A stretch of 64,000 nucleotides of DNA from Pseudomonas brassicacearum. GTDB taxonomy: Bacteria; Pseudomonadota; Gammaproteobacteria; Pseudomonadales; Pseudomonadaceae. Below, piece by piece: positions 8,952-16,425 of this stretch. Where the stretch lies: NCBI RefSeq assembly GCF_003732225.1, contig NZ_MOBJ01000006.1:186001-250000 (forward strand). The letters are read 5' to 3'. The position numbers and the translations under genes were made by a program. Position 1 is the first letter of the stretch. Every line of letters begins with the position of its first letter. The notes beneath the pieces are model-generated. The model was not told where the DNA came from, made no database searches, and worked only from the letters and a program-made list of their open reading frames with translations.

Positions 8952-9202
8952 GGTTTTTCTTCTTCTGATCTGGTCTGGCCCGCTGAGTACTGGGCTCCAA
9001 AGGTCCCCGTCAGTCAATCGACTTGCGACAAAAGGTGAGGCCGACGGTCACTCCGTCGATAGCCGTTCGAGGGCATTCACAGCCATCTGACCGGGACTGG
9101 AGTTGTTGGGTTTTCCGTGGGCATGAAGAATGCCTCGTTGAGGTAGCGTGACGGTTGGAAATGGTCTATTAATTGACAACCAGCACCAAGCCGGAGGCCC
9201 GC

Positions 9203-9445
9203 ATGGACTCAGCCACCGAAAGGCCATATCCCGTGGATTACGTTCATCCGAACGGTAGGAAAGCAACGATCGACTTCATTTGGGGCGAGCCAGACAGTTC
9301 GACGCCGCGGGTCATTATCGTCTGGCTCAATGAGTGCGGACGCTACGTAAGGGTTGGCGGGGAGTCAGGCACCTGGAAGACGTTCGGCGATGCTCGGCGG
9401 TGCGGTATTGAGTTGGCAGCTCGATTACTTGGCCGTGGAAACTGA
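9203..9445 (+). CDS. Hypothetical protein
   Basis: An 80-residue protein of unknown function. GGAGG stands seven bases before the ATG at 9203, which is why this start is preferred to an earlier one. It reads as a compact soluble domain with several strands (PVDYVHPNGRKATIDFIW, PRVIIVWLNECGRYVRVGG) and a C-terminal helix. A second small gene follows after 20 bases, probably in the same transcript. Confidence 0.55.
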   Translation: MDSATERPYPVDYVHPNGRKATIDFIWGEPDSSTPRVIIVWLNECGRYVRVGGESGTWKTFGDARRCGIELAARLLGRGN

Positions 9446-9465
9446 CAAGTACTTGGGAGTGGCTC

Positions 9466-9705
9466 ATGTGGTGTTTGAACTGCTCGGAAGACGCGCGATG
9501 TATTGAATCCGGAATGGATGGCGTTGAACTGATTTGTCCTGAGTGCGGGCATTTCAGTGTATCTGGCATCGTAATGAGGGAGAGGAAGGAGCGAAAATTT
9601 GATGTTGAGCAAACTAAGCTCTGGCTTCATCGCGAGCGCGAGATCAACCCTGACCGGTGCCCCGTTATCAATAGCTCGAACGTTATCTGGGCGTCAGAGC
9701 TCTAA
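9466..9705 (+). CDS. Small zinc-ribbon-like hypothetical protein
   Basis: The 79-residue product has an N-terminal pair of cysteine knuckles: CLNC near residues 3-6 and CPEC near 24-27, about 18 residues apart, as in zinc ribbons. The remainder is basic and helical (RERKERKFDVEQTKLWLHRE). GGGAG precedes the ATG. It follows another small unknown gene closely and converges on the CapA-like gene. A zinc-stabilised nucleic-acid or adaptor role is possible but unproven. Confidence 0.6.
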   Translation: MWCLNCSEDARCIESGMDGVELICPECGHFSVSGIVMRERKERKFDVEQTKLWLHREREINPDRCPVINSSNVIWASEL

Positions 9706-9713
9706 CGGTATTC

Positions 9714-10826
9714 CTACCAACGCAACGTGAAGGCATTTTTCGCGCCTGGCTGGATGCTGCTGCCCAAGCGTGCGCACTCGCGAGAAAGGGTGTCGTGCAG
9801 CCATTGACGGTCATCCCCTTCGGCGCGACAGATGCGAAAGCGTCGGAGGCGGGTAGGTATCAGGTCCAGCGACTGCAGGTGCCCGCCGGGGTCCAGCGAG
9901 GCAAAGTATAGAAGCCCCAGGTCGCCGCGAAAGGCTGTGTGGTCCTCGATGCCTTCGTAATCGTTCAGGAGATCACCGCAGCCATAGAGAATCAGGCGTT
10001 CGCGATATACCTCGACGCCCTTGACGTGGTGCGAGGAATGCCCGTGCACCACGTCAACTCCGGCCTCGTCGATCAAGGCGTGAGCGAACCGGACCTGCTC
10101 CCGCGGGATATCGAATCCCCAGTTGCCGCCCCAGTGAATGGAGGCGACCACCAGATCCCGCGGATTTTTGCCCTCGAGAATCCGTTTGGCCACAGGGCGC
10201 AGGCTTTGCATCGACAGATCCTTCAGCCGCGCGACGCCCGCGCGCCTATCCGTGGCAGCCCAATCCGGCGGAATACCGCTGTCAGGTGCGCCGAGACCAA
10301 ACACCAGCAAGCGCCGCCCGCCAGGCTGCGGCAGCACGGCGGGTGCTTCGGCAGATTGCCGGTTGTGCCCGGCGCCGGCACTGCACATGCCGTTGCTCGA
10401 TAGGGTATCCAGCGTATCGGCCAGGCCGGCTGCTCCCCAGTCCAGCACATGGTTGTTGGCCAGCATGCAGCAGTCGATGCCGGCTGCGCTGATGACCGGG
10501 AAGTTCTCCGGGCTCATGCGGTAATTGATGCCCTTTTGCTCCGGTCGTCCGCGGCGTGACACCGCAGTTTCCAGATTGATGATGCGTGCGTGTGGCTGGC
10601 GAAGTTCGAACTCATCCAGCGCAGCGCCCCAGACATAGGTGAAATCGACTGGACGGGGAATCGCGCCATTGAGTCTTTCTGCCAGCCGGACGTAATCGCC
10701 GGCATTCCTGGCGTAAGCTTCGTAAAGCCGTGGATCGCCAGGATGCGGCAGTACTGAGTCAATCCCGCGGGCGGTCATGACGTCGCCGGCGAGAAACAGC
10801 TTCAGCGTATCGGAAACAGCTGCCAT
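9714..10826 (-). CDS. CapA-family metallophosphatase-like protein
   Basis: A 370-residue member of the CapA / PgsA family, a calcineurin-like fold best known from poly-gamma-glutamate capsule synthesis. Visible motifs in order are LAGDVMTARG near the N-terminus, IINLETAVS, ANNHVLDWG, IHWGGNWG and VHGHSSHHVKGVEVY, all metal-site loops of the fold. No membrane anchor is seen. It has no neighbours for polyglutamate synthesis (capB, capC), so the role here is probably not capsule export. It ends nine bases from the convergent zinc-ribbon gene. Confidence 0.85.
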   Translation of the reverse strand: MAAVSDTLKLFLAGDVMTARGIDSVLPHPGDPRLYEAYARNAGDYVRLAERLNGAIPRPVDFTYVWGAALDEFELRQPHARIINLETAVSRRGRPEQKGINYRMSPENFPVISAAGIDCCMLANNHVLDWGAAGLADTLDTLSSNGMCSAGAGHNRQSAEAPAVLPQPGGRRLLVFGLGAPDSGIPPDWAATDRRAGVARLKDLSMQSLRPVAKRILEGKNPRDLVVASIHWGGNWGFDIPREQVRFAHALIDEAGVDVVHGHSSHHVKGVEVYRERLILYGCGDLLNDYEGIEDHTAFRGDLGLLYFASLDPGGHLQSLDLIPTRLRRFRICRAEGDDRQWLHDTLSRECARLGSSIQPGAKNAFTLRW

Positions 10827-10988
10827 GGCACCCTCCCGAATATCCCGATCAGCTCATAGCAAGTTTTGCTCGCACACTGTTCAAAATATCAATATTCGCC
10901 CCTTGACGGGGATCGTCTCTACCGCACGCTGAACGGCGAGCCCTGCATGGCATGCGACAAACCGACTCGGTGCCGAGATCAAACGCAG

Positions 10989-11195
10989 TCAGAGCAAGTA
11001 GCCAGTTGCTTGTCCGAGGTGGTTGTCCTGCGCTCCGACGATCAGGTGCAGTGGAATGTGCTGTTGCGCATCGTTGGATGGGATTTCGAAGCTACCCACT
11101 ATTTGAAGGTGTTGCTCACTCAGTCCGGTCGACTCTGCTTCATTTGCCTTAGCCATTCTCGCGTGGTTCGCTGCGATTTCATTGAGAGTTGACAC
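10989..11195 (-). CDS. Small hypothetical protein, GTG start
   Basis: A 68-residue reading frame starting at GTG, with CGGAG eight bases upstream. The composition looks like a real soluble protein: a helical start STLNEIAANHARMAKANEAE and then QIVGSFEIPSNDAQQHIPLHLIV. No family is recognised. A competing frame on the opposite strand covers the same bases but has no ribosome site, so this one is preferred. Confidence 0.45.
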   Translation of the reverse strand: MSTLNEIAANHARMAKANEAESTGLSEQHLQIVGSFEIPSNDAQQHIPLHLIVGAQDNHLGQATGYLL

Positions 11196-11541
11196 GTTAC
11201 ATCTCCGGTGACTGACCAAGCGTATCGCTGGAGTCCTTAAGCGTTGATTTTGATTGCCGCCGCGTCAGAATTACGTCGTTCTGGGGCCGCTACGGGCGTA
11301 CTTAGCAATCCTTAAGCCAGGCATGGTCGCTTATCCTGCGCCACGTTTTCATATGCGACGAATGGTGTCGCGAAGTTATCCATGAACAACGTAAACGGTG
11401 CGTTGAGCAGCGGCGAGAGCTGGCGAACCGTAGCCCCATAATCGGTTCAGCCTTTCGTTCGACCATGACCAGTCGTTGATCCGAAGCTAAACAACTGAAA
11501 TTAAAAAGAAACAATGTTGTTATAGGGTACAGGCCTGAATC
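11196..11541. other. Gene-poor stretch with a decayed gene end
   Basis: About 345 bases without an intact gene. It holds the relic described at 11312-11446. I see no terminator or clear promoter in the rest. Confidence 0.4.
11312..11446 (-). pseudogene. 3' relic of an unrecognised gene
   Basis: A 44-codon open stretch ending in TAA reads as a natural-looking protein tail (segments VRQLSPLLNAPFTLFMDNFA and TPFVAYENVAQ) but has an in-frame stop directly upstream and no usable start before the short remainder. I do not recognise the parent family. It is best explained as the C-terminal stub of a deleted gene. Confidence 0.35.
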
Positions 11542-11772
11542 ATGAGGGCTACTGAAGTGAACCGATCAGCACGAAATCTGCGTAAAGCACTCGACTCCGC
11601 AGCAACCAATAACGAGGCTGCTGCAGTTGATGTCATGCGGGCTATTGATCAGCTCAGCGACGAGCTGCTGCGCCAGCGGCTGCTGGGTGTCGTTCATCGC
11701 CTGAATCAGGACGCAAGTGAGTTGCGGCAAGCCAGAGATGATGTCTCTGGAGTATTGATCAAGCTGGCCTGA
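11542..11772 (+). CDS. Small helical hypothetical protein
   Basis: A 76-residue, entirely helix-forming protein (NRSARNLRKALDSAATNNEA, then AIDQLSDELLRQRLLGVVHR). It is charged and without cysteines. The ribosome site is weak. No family is recognised. Coding is supported mainly by the protein-like composition. Confidence 0.45.
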   Translation: MRATEVNRSARNLRKALDSAATNNEAAAVDVMRAIDQLSDELLRQRLLGVVHRLNQDASELRQARDDVSGVLIKLA

Positions 11773-11815
11773 CACCGCCATCCGCGACCGGATGGGACGG
11801 GGTGGCTTCTGCGCT

Positions 11816-11935
11816 TCAAGGCTGCTTGATCAGGTACTGGGCCAGCGCATCGAAGACCGGCAGCGGTGAGCCAATCATCCAGCCCGGTTTCGTCGGGTCG
11901 CTGGCGCTTGCGTCGGCAGCTACCCGTGGTGCCCT
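11816..11935 (-). pseudogene. 3' relic of an unrecognised gene
   Basis: A short open stretch ending in TGA reads VAADASASDPTKPGWMIGSP followed by LPVFDALAQYLIKQP, which has the look of a genuine C-terminus. No start with a ribosome site is found upstream. With the similar stub at 11312-11446 on the same strand, it marks this interval as the remains of deleted genes. Confidence 0.35.
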
Positions 11936-11999
11936 GTGTCTGTTGAGCTGAACAGGCGTTTTTCTGGCACAACTTCCCCCACAGATTTTCACAAATCCA

Positions 12000-12032
12000 G
12001 GTTAACCGTTGGTTACAAACTACGGCTAGAAT
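12000..12032 (+). promoter_or_regulatory. PhoP-box-like direct repeat with -10 element, upstream of lpxO
   Basis: GGTTAA-CCGTT-GGTTAC (12000-12016) matches the direct repeat with 5-base spacing recognised by PhoP, (G/T)GTTTA-N5-(G/T)GTTTA, with one or two mismatches. Ten bases further stands TAGAAT (12027-12032), a good -10. Class I PhoP promoters place the box about this far from the -10 in place of a -35. The lpxO start is about 140 bases downstream. Confidence 0.4.
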
Positions 12033-12172
12033 ACGAATCAGTGGCCATGAGCTAGCTTTTTGTTCAAACTCCCATGTGTTACCGATTCATTCGATAGATA
12101 AATCTTGGACGCTGCGTTCATATCAGCCTTGTGGCGCGCGGCATTTATTCTTCTGACCTGTGACGATTTCCC

Positions 12173-13072
12173 GTGAAGCTCATCATTGCCTCCCTCTACA
12201 TTTTATCCATTGCGTATGTGCATCTGCGTGGCCGCGTTCGACACAAACTGAATCGCCAGTTGAGTGATCACTCGACCTTTCTGGCACCGATCAACTGCTT
12301 CCTTTACCTGTTTTCGAAAATCCCCAACAAGCCCTACCTTGATCCGGCCGACTTCCCGGATCTGAGCCCGTTGCAGGCCAATTGGCAGGAGATTCGTGCC
12401 GAAGGCCAGAACCTGCTGAGGGCAGGGGAGATCAAGCGCTCGGACCAATACGACGATGTGGGCTTCAACTCGTTCTTCAAAACCGGCTGGAAGCGCTTTT
12501 ATCTGAAGTGGTATGGCGACAGCCATCCGTCGGCTACCAAGCTCTGCCCGCGTACCACAGAGCTGGTGCAAAGCATCGGTTCGATCAAGGCGGCGATGTT
12601 CGCCGAATTACCGCCGGGTTCGAAGCTGGTCCGTCACCGCGACCCGTATGCCGGTTCGTACCGTTACCACCTGGGCCTGGAAACGCCTAACGATGAGGGT
12701 TGCTACATCGACGTCGACGGCGAGCGTTACCACTGGCGTGACGGCGAGGCGGTGATGTTCGACGAGACTTACATTCACTACGCCGAGAACACCACCCAGC
12801 AGAACCGCATCATCCTGTTCTGCGATATCGAGCGCCCGATGAAGTACCGCTGGGCAACAGCATTCAATCGCTGGTTCAGCCGCAACGTAATGTCCGCTGC
12901 AGGCGCGCCAAACGATGCAGGCGATAAAACCGGTGGTTTGAACCGGTTTTTCGGCAAGATCTACAAGGTCCGTCTGCGCGGTAAAGAACTGAAAAAGCGC
13001 AACCGGACGCGCTACTACCTCGAAAAGTGGGCGATTTTCGGCGGCTTGCTGGCCATTATTGTTTTGATCTGA
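12173..13072 (+). CDS. lpxO: Lipid A 2-hydroxylase LpxO
   Basis: A 299-residue Fe(II)/2-oxoglutarate-dependent dioxygenase of the aspartyl/asparaginyl beta-hydroxylase fold that adds a 2-hydroxyl to a secondary acyl chain of lipid A. Hydrophobic segments at residues 1-17 and at the C-terminus (GGLLAIIVLI) anchor it to the inner membrane. The iron ligands are H155 and D157 in HRDPYAG and H202 in TYIHYAEN, with R212 placed to bind 2-oxoglutarate. The start is a GTG. A PhoP-box-like element lies upstream, fitting the PhoPQ control known for lpxO in Salmonella. Confidence 0.9.
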   Translation: MKLIIASLYILSIAYVHLRGRVRHKLNRQLSDHSTFLAPINCFLYLFSKIPNKPYLDPADFPDLSPLQANWQEIRAEGQNLLRAGEIKRSDQYDDVGFNSFFKTGWKRFYLKWYGDSHPSATKLCPRTTELVQSIGSIKAAMFAELPPGSKLVRHRDPYAGSYRYHLGLETPNDEGCYIDVDGERYHWRDGEAVMFDETYIHYAENTTQQNRIILFCDIERPMKYRWATAFNRWFSRNVMSAAGAPNDAGDKTGGLNRFFGKIYKVRLRGKELKKRNRTRYYLEKWAIFGGLLAIIVLI

Positions 13073-13248
13073 GCACGACCAACGCGTCAGCAGTCTTTGC
13101 GGGCGCTACGTTGTTGAGGTTTTCCGGCCGGTCTGTGGTGGGGTCAATCGGTGTTACATCTGCGCTGGAGTATTCTCTTCACAGAGGAGAGCGCTGCGCG
13201 TAGCGTGTTATCGAAGACTGTATCTGCATGTATGGGAGGAATTCCACC

Positions 13249-13626
13249 ATGAACAGGTTTGTGCTCGGGACCACCGCACTGGCGTTGAGTGGCTTGCTTG
13301 GCACGCTGGCCCAGGCCGGAGCAGACATTGGCATGCTGACTGCAGTGGTGGGGCATCCGGTCGTTCTCGCCCAGAATCTCCCTGACAACAGCGATAACCC
13401 CTACAACAACCCGATTCGCCGGGCCAACCCCAACAGTATGCAGGGCACCCAGCCCAGTGGGCCGGTCATTCGCGGGCCGAACACCGTGCCGGTTCCCCGC
13501 CCGCCGACTCTCGAAAACGGCGGGATAGGCAATGGCTATCCGCGCAGCGGCACCGCGCCGAGTTCGGTCAAGCCGTATGTCCCGCCCAAGCCAGCCCCCC
13601 GAGATCCGGATACCAGCAGTTATTGA
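13249..13626 (+). CDS. Exported proline/asparagine-rich hypothetical protein
   Basis: A 125-residue protein with a signal peptide (MNRFVLGTTALALSGLLGTL, cut near AQAGA) and a mature part rich in Pro, Asn and Gly (NPYNNPIRRANPNSM, PVPRPPTLENGG, PYVPPKPAPRDP). GGAGG precedes the ATG at 13249. It is probably disordered and periplasmic or surface-exposed. No family or function is recognised. It overlaps the end of the convergent acetyltransferase gene by seven bases. Confidence 0.65.
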   Translation: MNRFVLGTTALALSGLLGTLAQAGADIGMLTAVVGHPVVLAQNLPDNSDNPYNNPIRRANPNSMQGTQPSGPVIRGPNTVPVPRPPTLENGGIGNGYPRSGTAPSSVKPYVPPKPAPRDPDTSSY

Positions 13627-14108
13627 GTGGCATTGAGGGTATTGCGGGCGCAGGCTTGCCAGCGGATGCGTTTTTCCAGGCGTAAGGCATCGGCATGGTC
13701 TTGGTAATAGTCGTGAATCAATGCAAAACGCCGGTAGCCGTTACGTTCATACAGAGCAATCGCTGCCGGGTTGTCGGTACGCACCTCCAGTCGCAGACAG
13801 GCGCAGTCGCGTTCCAGCGCACAGGCCTCGATTCGCTCCAGCAGCTGTTTGCCCAGGCCTGTACCTCGGGCCTGAACCGCGATGGCAATCGAGTACAGCC
13901 GCGCCAGCGAGGTGCCTCGGTGAAACAGCACCAGAGCATAACCGAGCAATTGATTTGCCCATTCGGCAACGATCAACTGCCCGTGGGCGCGGTTGATCAT
14001 CCATTGAAAATTGCGGCTGTTGAGCCGGTCAGTGGTGAAACATTGCTGCTCAAGCTCCAGGAGTGCCGCCAGGTCATCCAGTACCGCAAGGCGAAAGACA
14101 AGATTCAT
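13620..14108 (-). CDS. GNAT-family N-acetyltransferase
   Basis: A 162-residue acetyltransferase. The acetyl-CoA binding signature is visible as VQARGTGLGKQLLERIEACA, followed by LRLEVRTDNPAAIALYERNG, the typical RimI-like C-terminal part. The start at 14108 is chosen over an upstream ATG because the family begins here (MNLVFRLAVLDDLAALLELE). It is divergent from a RimK-like ATP-grasp gene with 92 bases between. Paired GNAT and RimK-like genes are a recurring association thought to work on peptide or amino-group modification. The substrate is unknown. Confidence 0.85.
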   Translation of the reverse strand: MNLVFRLAVLDDLAALLELEQQCFTTDRLNSRNFQWMINRAHGQLIVAEWANQLLGYALVLFHRGTSLARLYSIAIAVQARGTGLGKQLLERIEACALERDCACLRLEVRTDNPAAIALYERNGYRRFALIHDYYQDHADALRLEKRIRWQACARNTLNATQ

Positions 14109-14200
14109 ATGACCACCGTAAAAGTTGCGTAACGAAACGGGACTTTCGAAAAAGTTCGTGCTTAATAGGAAAGGTCTTGTTCTCCAACGGATCAATCACT

Positions 14201-15787
14201 ATGTCAGCGCTACAAGGTCATTGGCGTGAAGTATCGGAGCAATGTTTGCCGGCAGCAATAACTAAAGCCACTTATTTATCAGAGGCTGCAAGAGCTTCCA
14301 GTCAGTTGGTTATTATTGTCGAGCGCAAGGAAGACTGGGCATCTTACTTTCCCAGTGAAGACATCGTCAGTGCCCAGGAATATCTCGAGCAAACCCGTGG
14401 CAGCGAGCAGGGCAAGCGGGTTCAGGTGATCAACCTGTGCCGCAGCTACAAGTACCTGGGGCATGGCTACTACTGTTCATTGCTGGCCGAAGCCCGTGGG
14501 CACAAGGTAATTCCCTCGGTGCGAACCATCAGTGAGCTGACGCGCAAATCCCTGTATGGCCTGTCTCTGGACGATTTGGATAAAGCCTTGGATAAGGCAC
14601 TCAATAACCACCTTTACAGCGACACTGAAGGATTTACGCTGACGCTGTATTTCGGAAAGACCAATATCGAGCCGTTGCAGGATTTAGCACGTCAATTATT
14701 TGAAGTGTTTCCCTGTCCGATATTACTGGTGGAGTTTCGTCGAAGTAACGGCTGGCACATCGAAGGCGTTAAGTCTGGCGCGTTACATAAGTTGCGAGAA
14801 GATCAGGAAGATCACTTCGCCAACTCCCTGGACAGTTTCAGTCGCAAGATCTGGCGCATGCCGCGTTCACGACGGCTGGCCCGTTATGACCTGGCAATCC
14901 TTCACGATCCGCAGGAAGCGTTGCCGCCATCCAACGCCAGGGCTTTGGAGAATTTCGTCCGGGTGGGCAAGGGCCTGGGCATCGACGTGGAGTTGATCGA
15001 GCGTAAGGACTACGCGCGTATCGCCGAATACGACGGGTTGCTGATCCGCGAGACCACCAGCGTCGACAACCACACCTACCGTTTCGCGAAAAAAGCCGAA
15101 AGTGAAGGTCTGGTGGTGATGGACGACCCGGCGTCAATTCTGCGCTGTACCAACAAGGTCTACCTGACGGACTTGCTCAACAGCCATCAACTGGGCATGC
15201 CGGCCACGGAAATTCTCTACAAGGAACGACCGGAAGATTTTGAGCGGGTGGGTGAACGACTGGGTTTTCCATTGGTGCTGAAAATTCCTGACGGTTGCTT
15301 CTCGCGAGGGGTGATCAAGGTCGAAAGTCAGCAAGCCTTGCTCGAAGCCACTGCCGAGCTGTTCGAGCATTCAGTGTTGCTGCTGGCGCAGGAGTTCTTC
15401 TACACCGAGTACGACTGGCGCATTGGCGTACTCAACCGCAAACCGATCTTCGCCTGCCAGTACTTCATGTCCAAGGGCCATTGGCAGATTTACAACCACA
15501 AGGCCAAGGGCCAGGACATCAATGGCGAGTGCCGCACCCTGGCGGTTCACGAAGCACCCAAGGCCGTGGTGGACCTTGCAGTGAAAACCGCCAACCTCAT
15601 CGGCGACGGTCTGTACGGCGTCGACCTCAAGCAGTCCGGTGACAAAGTGGTGGTGATCGAGGTCAACGACAACCCGAACATCGACGCCGGCATCGAAGAC
15701 GCCTATTTGCAGGACGATCTGTATTCGCTGGTACTCGAAGAGTTCGTGCGCAGGCTCGAACTCAAGCGTCGCGGGCAGGCTTGGTGA
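14201..15787 (+). CDS. RimK-like ATP-grasp ligase with RLAN domain
   Basis: The 528-residue product combines an N-terminal RLAN (RimK-like ATP-grasp N-terminal) domain of about 200 residues with a C-terminal RimK-type ATP-grasp domain. Motifs of the latter include LGFPLVLKIPDGCFSRGVIK (nucleotide lysine and loop), LLLAQEFFYTEYDWRIGVLN, and the magnesium site VIEVNDNPNIDAG. Such enzymes form amide bonds by acyl-phosphate, usually adding amino acids such as glutamate to a peptide or metabolite. The start at 14201 fits the domain boundary, with a weak GGAT site. It lies divergent from the GNAT gene. Substrate is unknown. Confidence 0.87.
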   Translation: MSALQGHWREVSEQCLPAAITKATYLSEAARASSQLVIIVERKEDWASYFPSEDIVSAQEYLEQTRGSEQGKRVQVINLCRSYKYLGHGYYCSLLAEARGHKVIPSVRTISELTRKSLYGLSLDDLDKALDKALNNHLYSDTEGFTLTLYFGKTNIEPLQDLARQLFEVFPCPILLVEFRRSNGWHIEGVKSGALHKLREDQEDHFANSLDSFSRKIWRMPRSRRLARYDLAILHDPQEALPPSNARALENFVRVGKGLGIDVELIERKDYARIAEYDGLLIRETTSVDNHTYRFAKKAESEGLVVMDDPASILRCTNKVYLTDLLNSHQLGMPATEILYKERPEDFERVGERLGFPLVLKIPDGCFSRGVIKVESQQALLEATAELFEHSVLLLAQEFFYTEYDWRIGVLNRKPIFACQYFMSKGHWQIYNHKAKGQDINGECRTLAVHEAPKAVVDLAVKTANLIGDGLYGVDLKQSGDKVVVIEVNDNPNIDAGIEDAYLQDDLYSLVLEEFVRRLELKRRGQAW

Positions 15788-15843
15788 GCCGTTGCGCATT
15801 TAGCGCTGACGCTTTCACTGGAACCCATTCAGCGCTCTTCAGC

Positions 15844-16179
15844 TCACGCTTTCTGCCCGGAAATGACACTGGTTTTGTTGTCGCGAAGCCCCCGCACTAC
15901 CAAATACAACAGTGGCCCGATGGAAACGAAAACTGCGGTGATCAGCAAGTACGGCAGCACTGACAATGCTGAGTGGCCACGGCTACGGGCATCCTTGTAT
16001 ATCCAGATGCCAGCCAGGGTGGCCAGCAGATAAAGGTCGATCACCACTTGGGCAGTGTCGGGGCGGGACATCAGGCTGATACCGAAATCAATTAGCGACT
16101 GCTCGGCCTGGAGCATCACCGAAATGGTATAGCCGGCAAAGGCGAGTAGGGTGATCAACGGGAGTGCGACAGACTTCAT
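15844..16179 (-). CDS. DUF2834-like small membrane protein
   Basis: A 111-residue protein with three hydrophobic segments (SVALPLITLLAFAGYTISVM, VVIDLYLLATLAGIWIYKDA, and a third around LLITAVFVSIGPLLYLVVRG). The central W-I-Y-K-D-A-R motif and layout resemble the DUF2834 family. AAGGAAGG precedes the ATG at 16179; a longer upstream extension runs into the ilvA leader and is rejected. The function is unknown. Confidence 0.65.
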   Translation of the reverse strand: MKSVALPLITLLAFAGYTISVMLQAEQSLIDFGISLMSRPDTAQVVIDLYLLATLAGIWIYKDARSRGHSALSVLPYLLITAVFVSIGPLLYLVVRGLRDNKTSVISGQKA

Positions 16180-16243
16180 GCTTTCCTTCCTTGGGGCGAT
16201 GAGCGGTTTTTGAAGACTACCGCATTCGACAAAAAATTGGCCA

Positions 16244-16272
16244 TTGACTTGCCTTTCGCGCGCAGCTAATTT
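16244..16272 (+). promoter_or_regulatory. Sigma-70 promoter of the ilvA leader
   Basis: TTGACT (16244-16249), a 17-base spacer and TAATTT (16267-16272) form a good housekeeping promoter. The expected transcription start, six to seven bases after the -10, falls at or next to 16279, which is the A of the leader peptide ATG. Confidence 0.6.
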
Positions 16273-16278
16273 CGAGCC

Positions 16279-16344
16279 ATGACTTCCACCGTATTGCGCC
16301 ACCAGCCAAGCATTATTACCGCCATTCCTTATTTGGCGGGCTAG
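16279..16344 (+). CDS. ilvA leader peptide
   Basis: A 21-residue frame MTSTVLRHQPSIITAIPYLAG ends in TAG inside the attenuator. It contains three Thr, three Ile, two Leu and one Val, with ATT ATT ACC GCC ATT in near succession, the codons expected to stall a ribosome when isoleucine or threonine is short. It follows the promoter so closely that translation may begin on a leaderless transcript. The gene is recognised by position and by its pairing with the terminator, not by homology. Confidence 0.6.
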   Translation: MTSTVLRHQPSIITAIPYLAG

Positions 16345-16390
16345 CTGACGACTGCACCCAACCCGCCCTAGAGGCGGGTTTTCATTTTCT
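16335..16390 (+). terminator. ilvA transcription attenuator
   Basis: Three segments can pair in two exclusive ways. A is GGCGGG (16335-16340, the last codons of the leader peptide), B is AACCCGCC (16360-16367) and C is GGCGGGTT (16373-16380) followed by a T-rich run. B with C makes a terminator with loop CTAGA; A with B makes the antiterminator. A ribosome finishing the leader covers A and lets the terminator form. A ribosome stalled at the Ile/Thr codons leaves A free, so ilvA is read. Confidence 0.65.
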
Positions 16391-16425
16391 GTCTCCGGGG
16401 CTCCGAACAAAGCCAGGAGACGTTG

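Noticed and set aside
9048..9266. Minus-strand frame ending GQMAVNALERLSTE
   Set aside because: The last 25 codons look natural, but the rest does not and it overlaps the better supported plus-strand gene start at 9203. Possibly another relic; not listed.
10866..11192. 108-codon plus-strand frame with the segment GEPCMACDKPTRCRDQ
   Set aside because: The N-terminal half looks protein-like, but there is no ribosome site and the minus-strand gene at 10989-11195 has one. It could be a relic; I could not support it as a gene.
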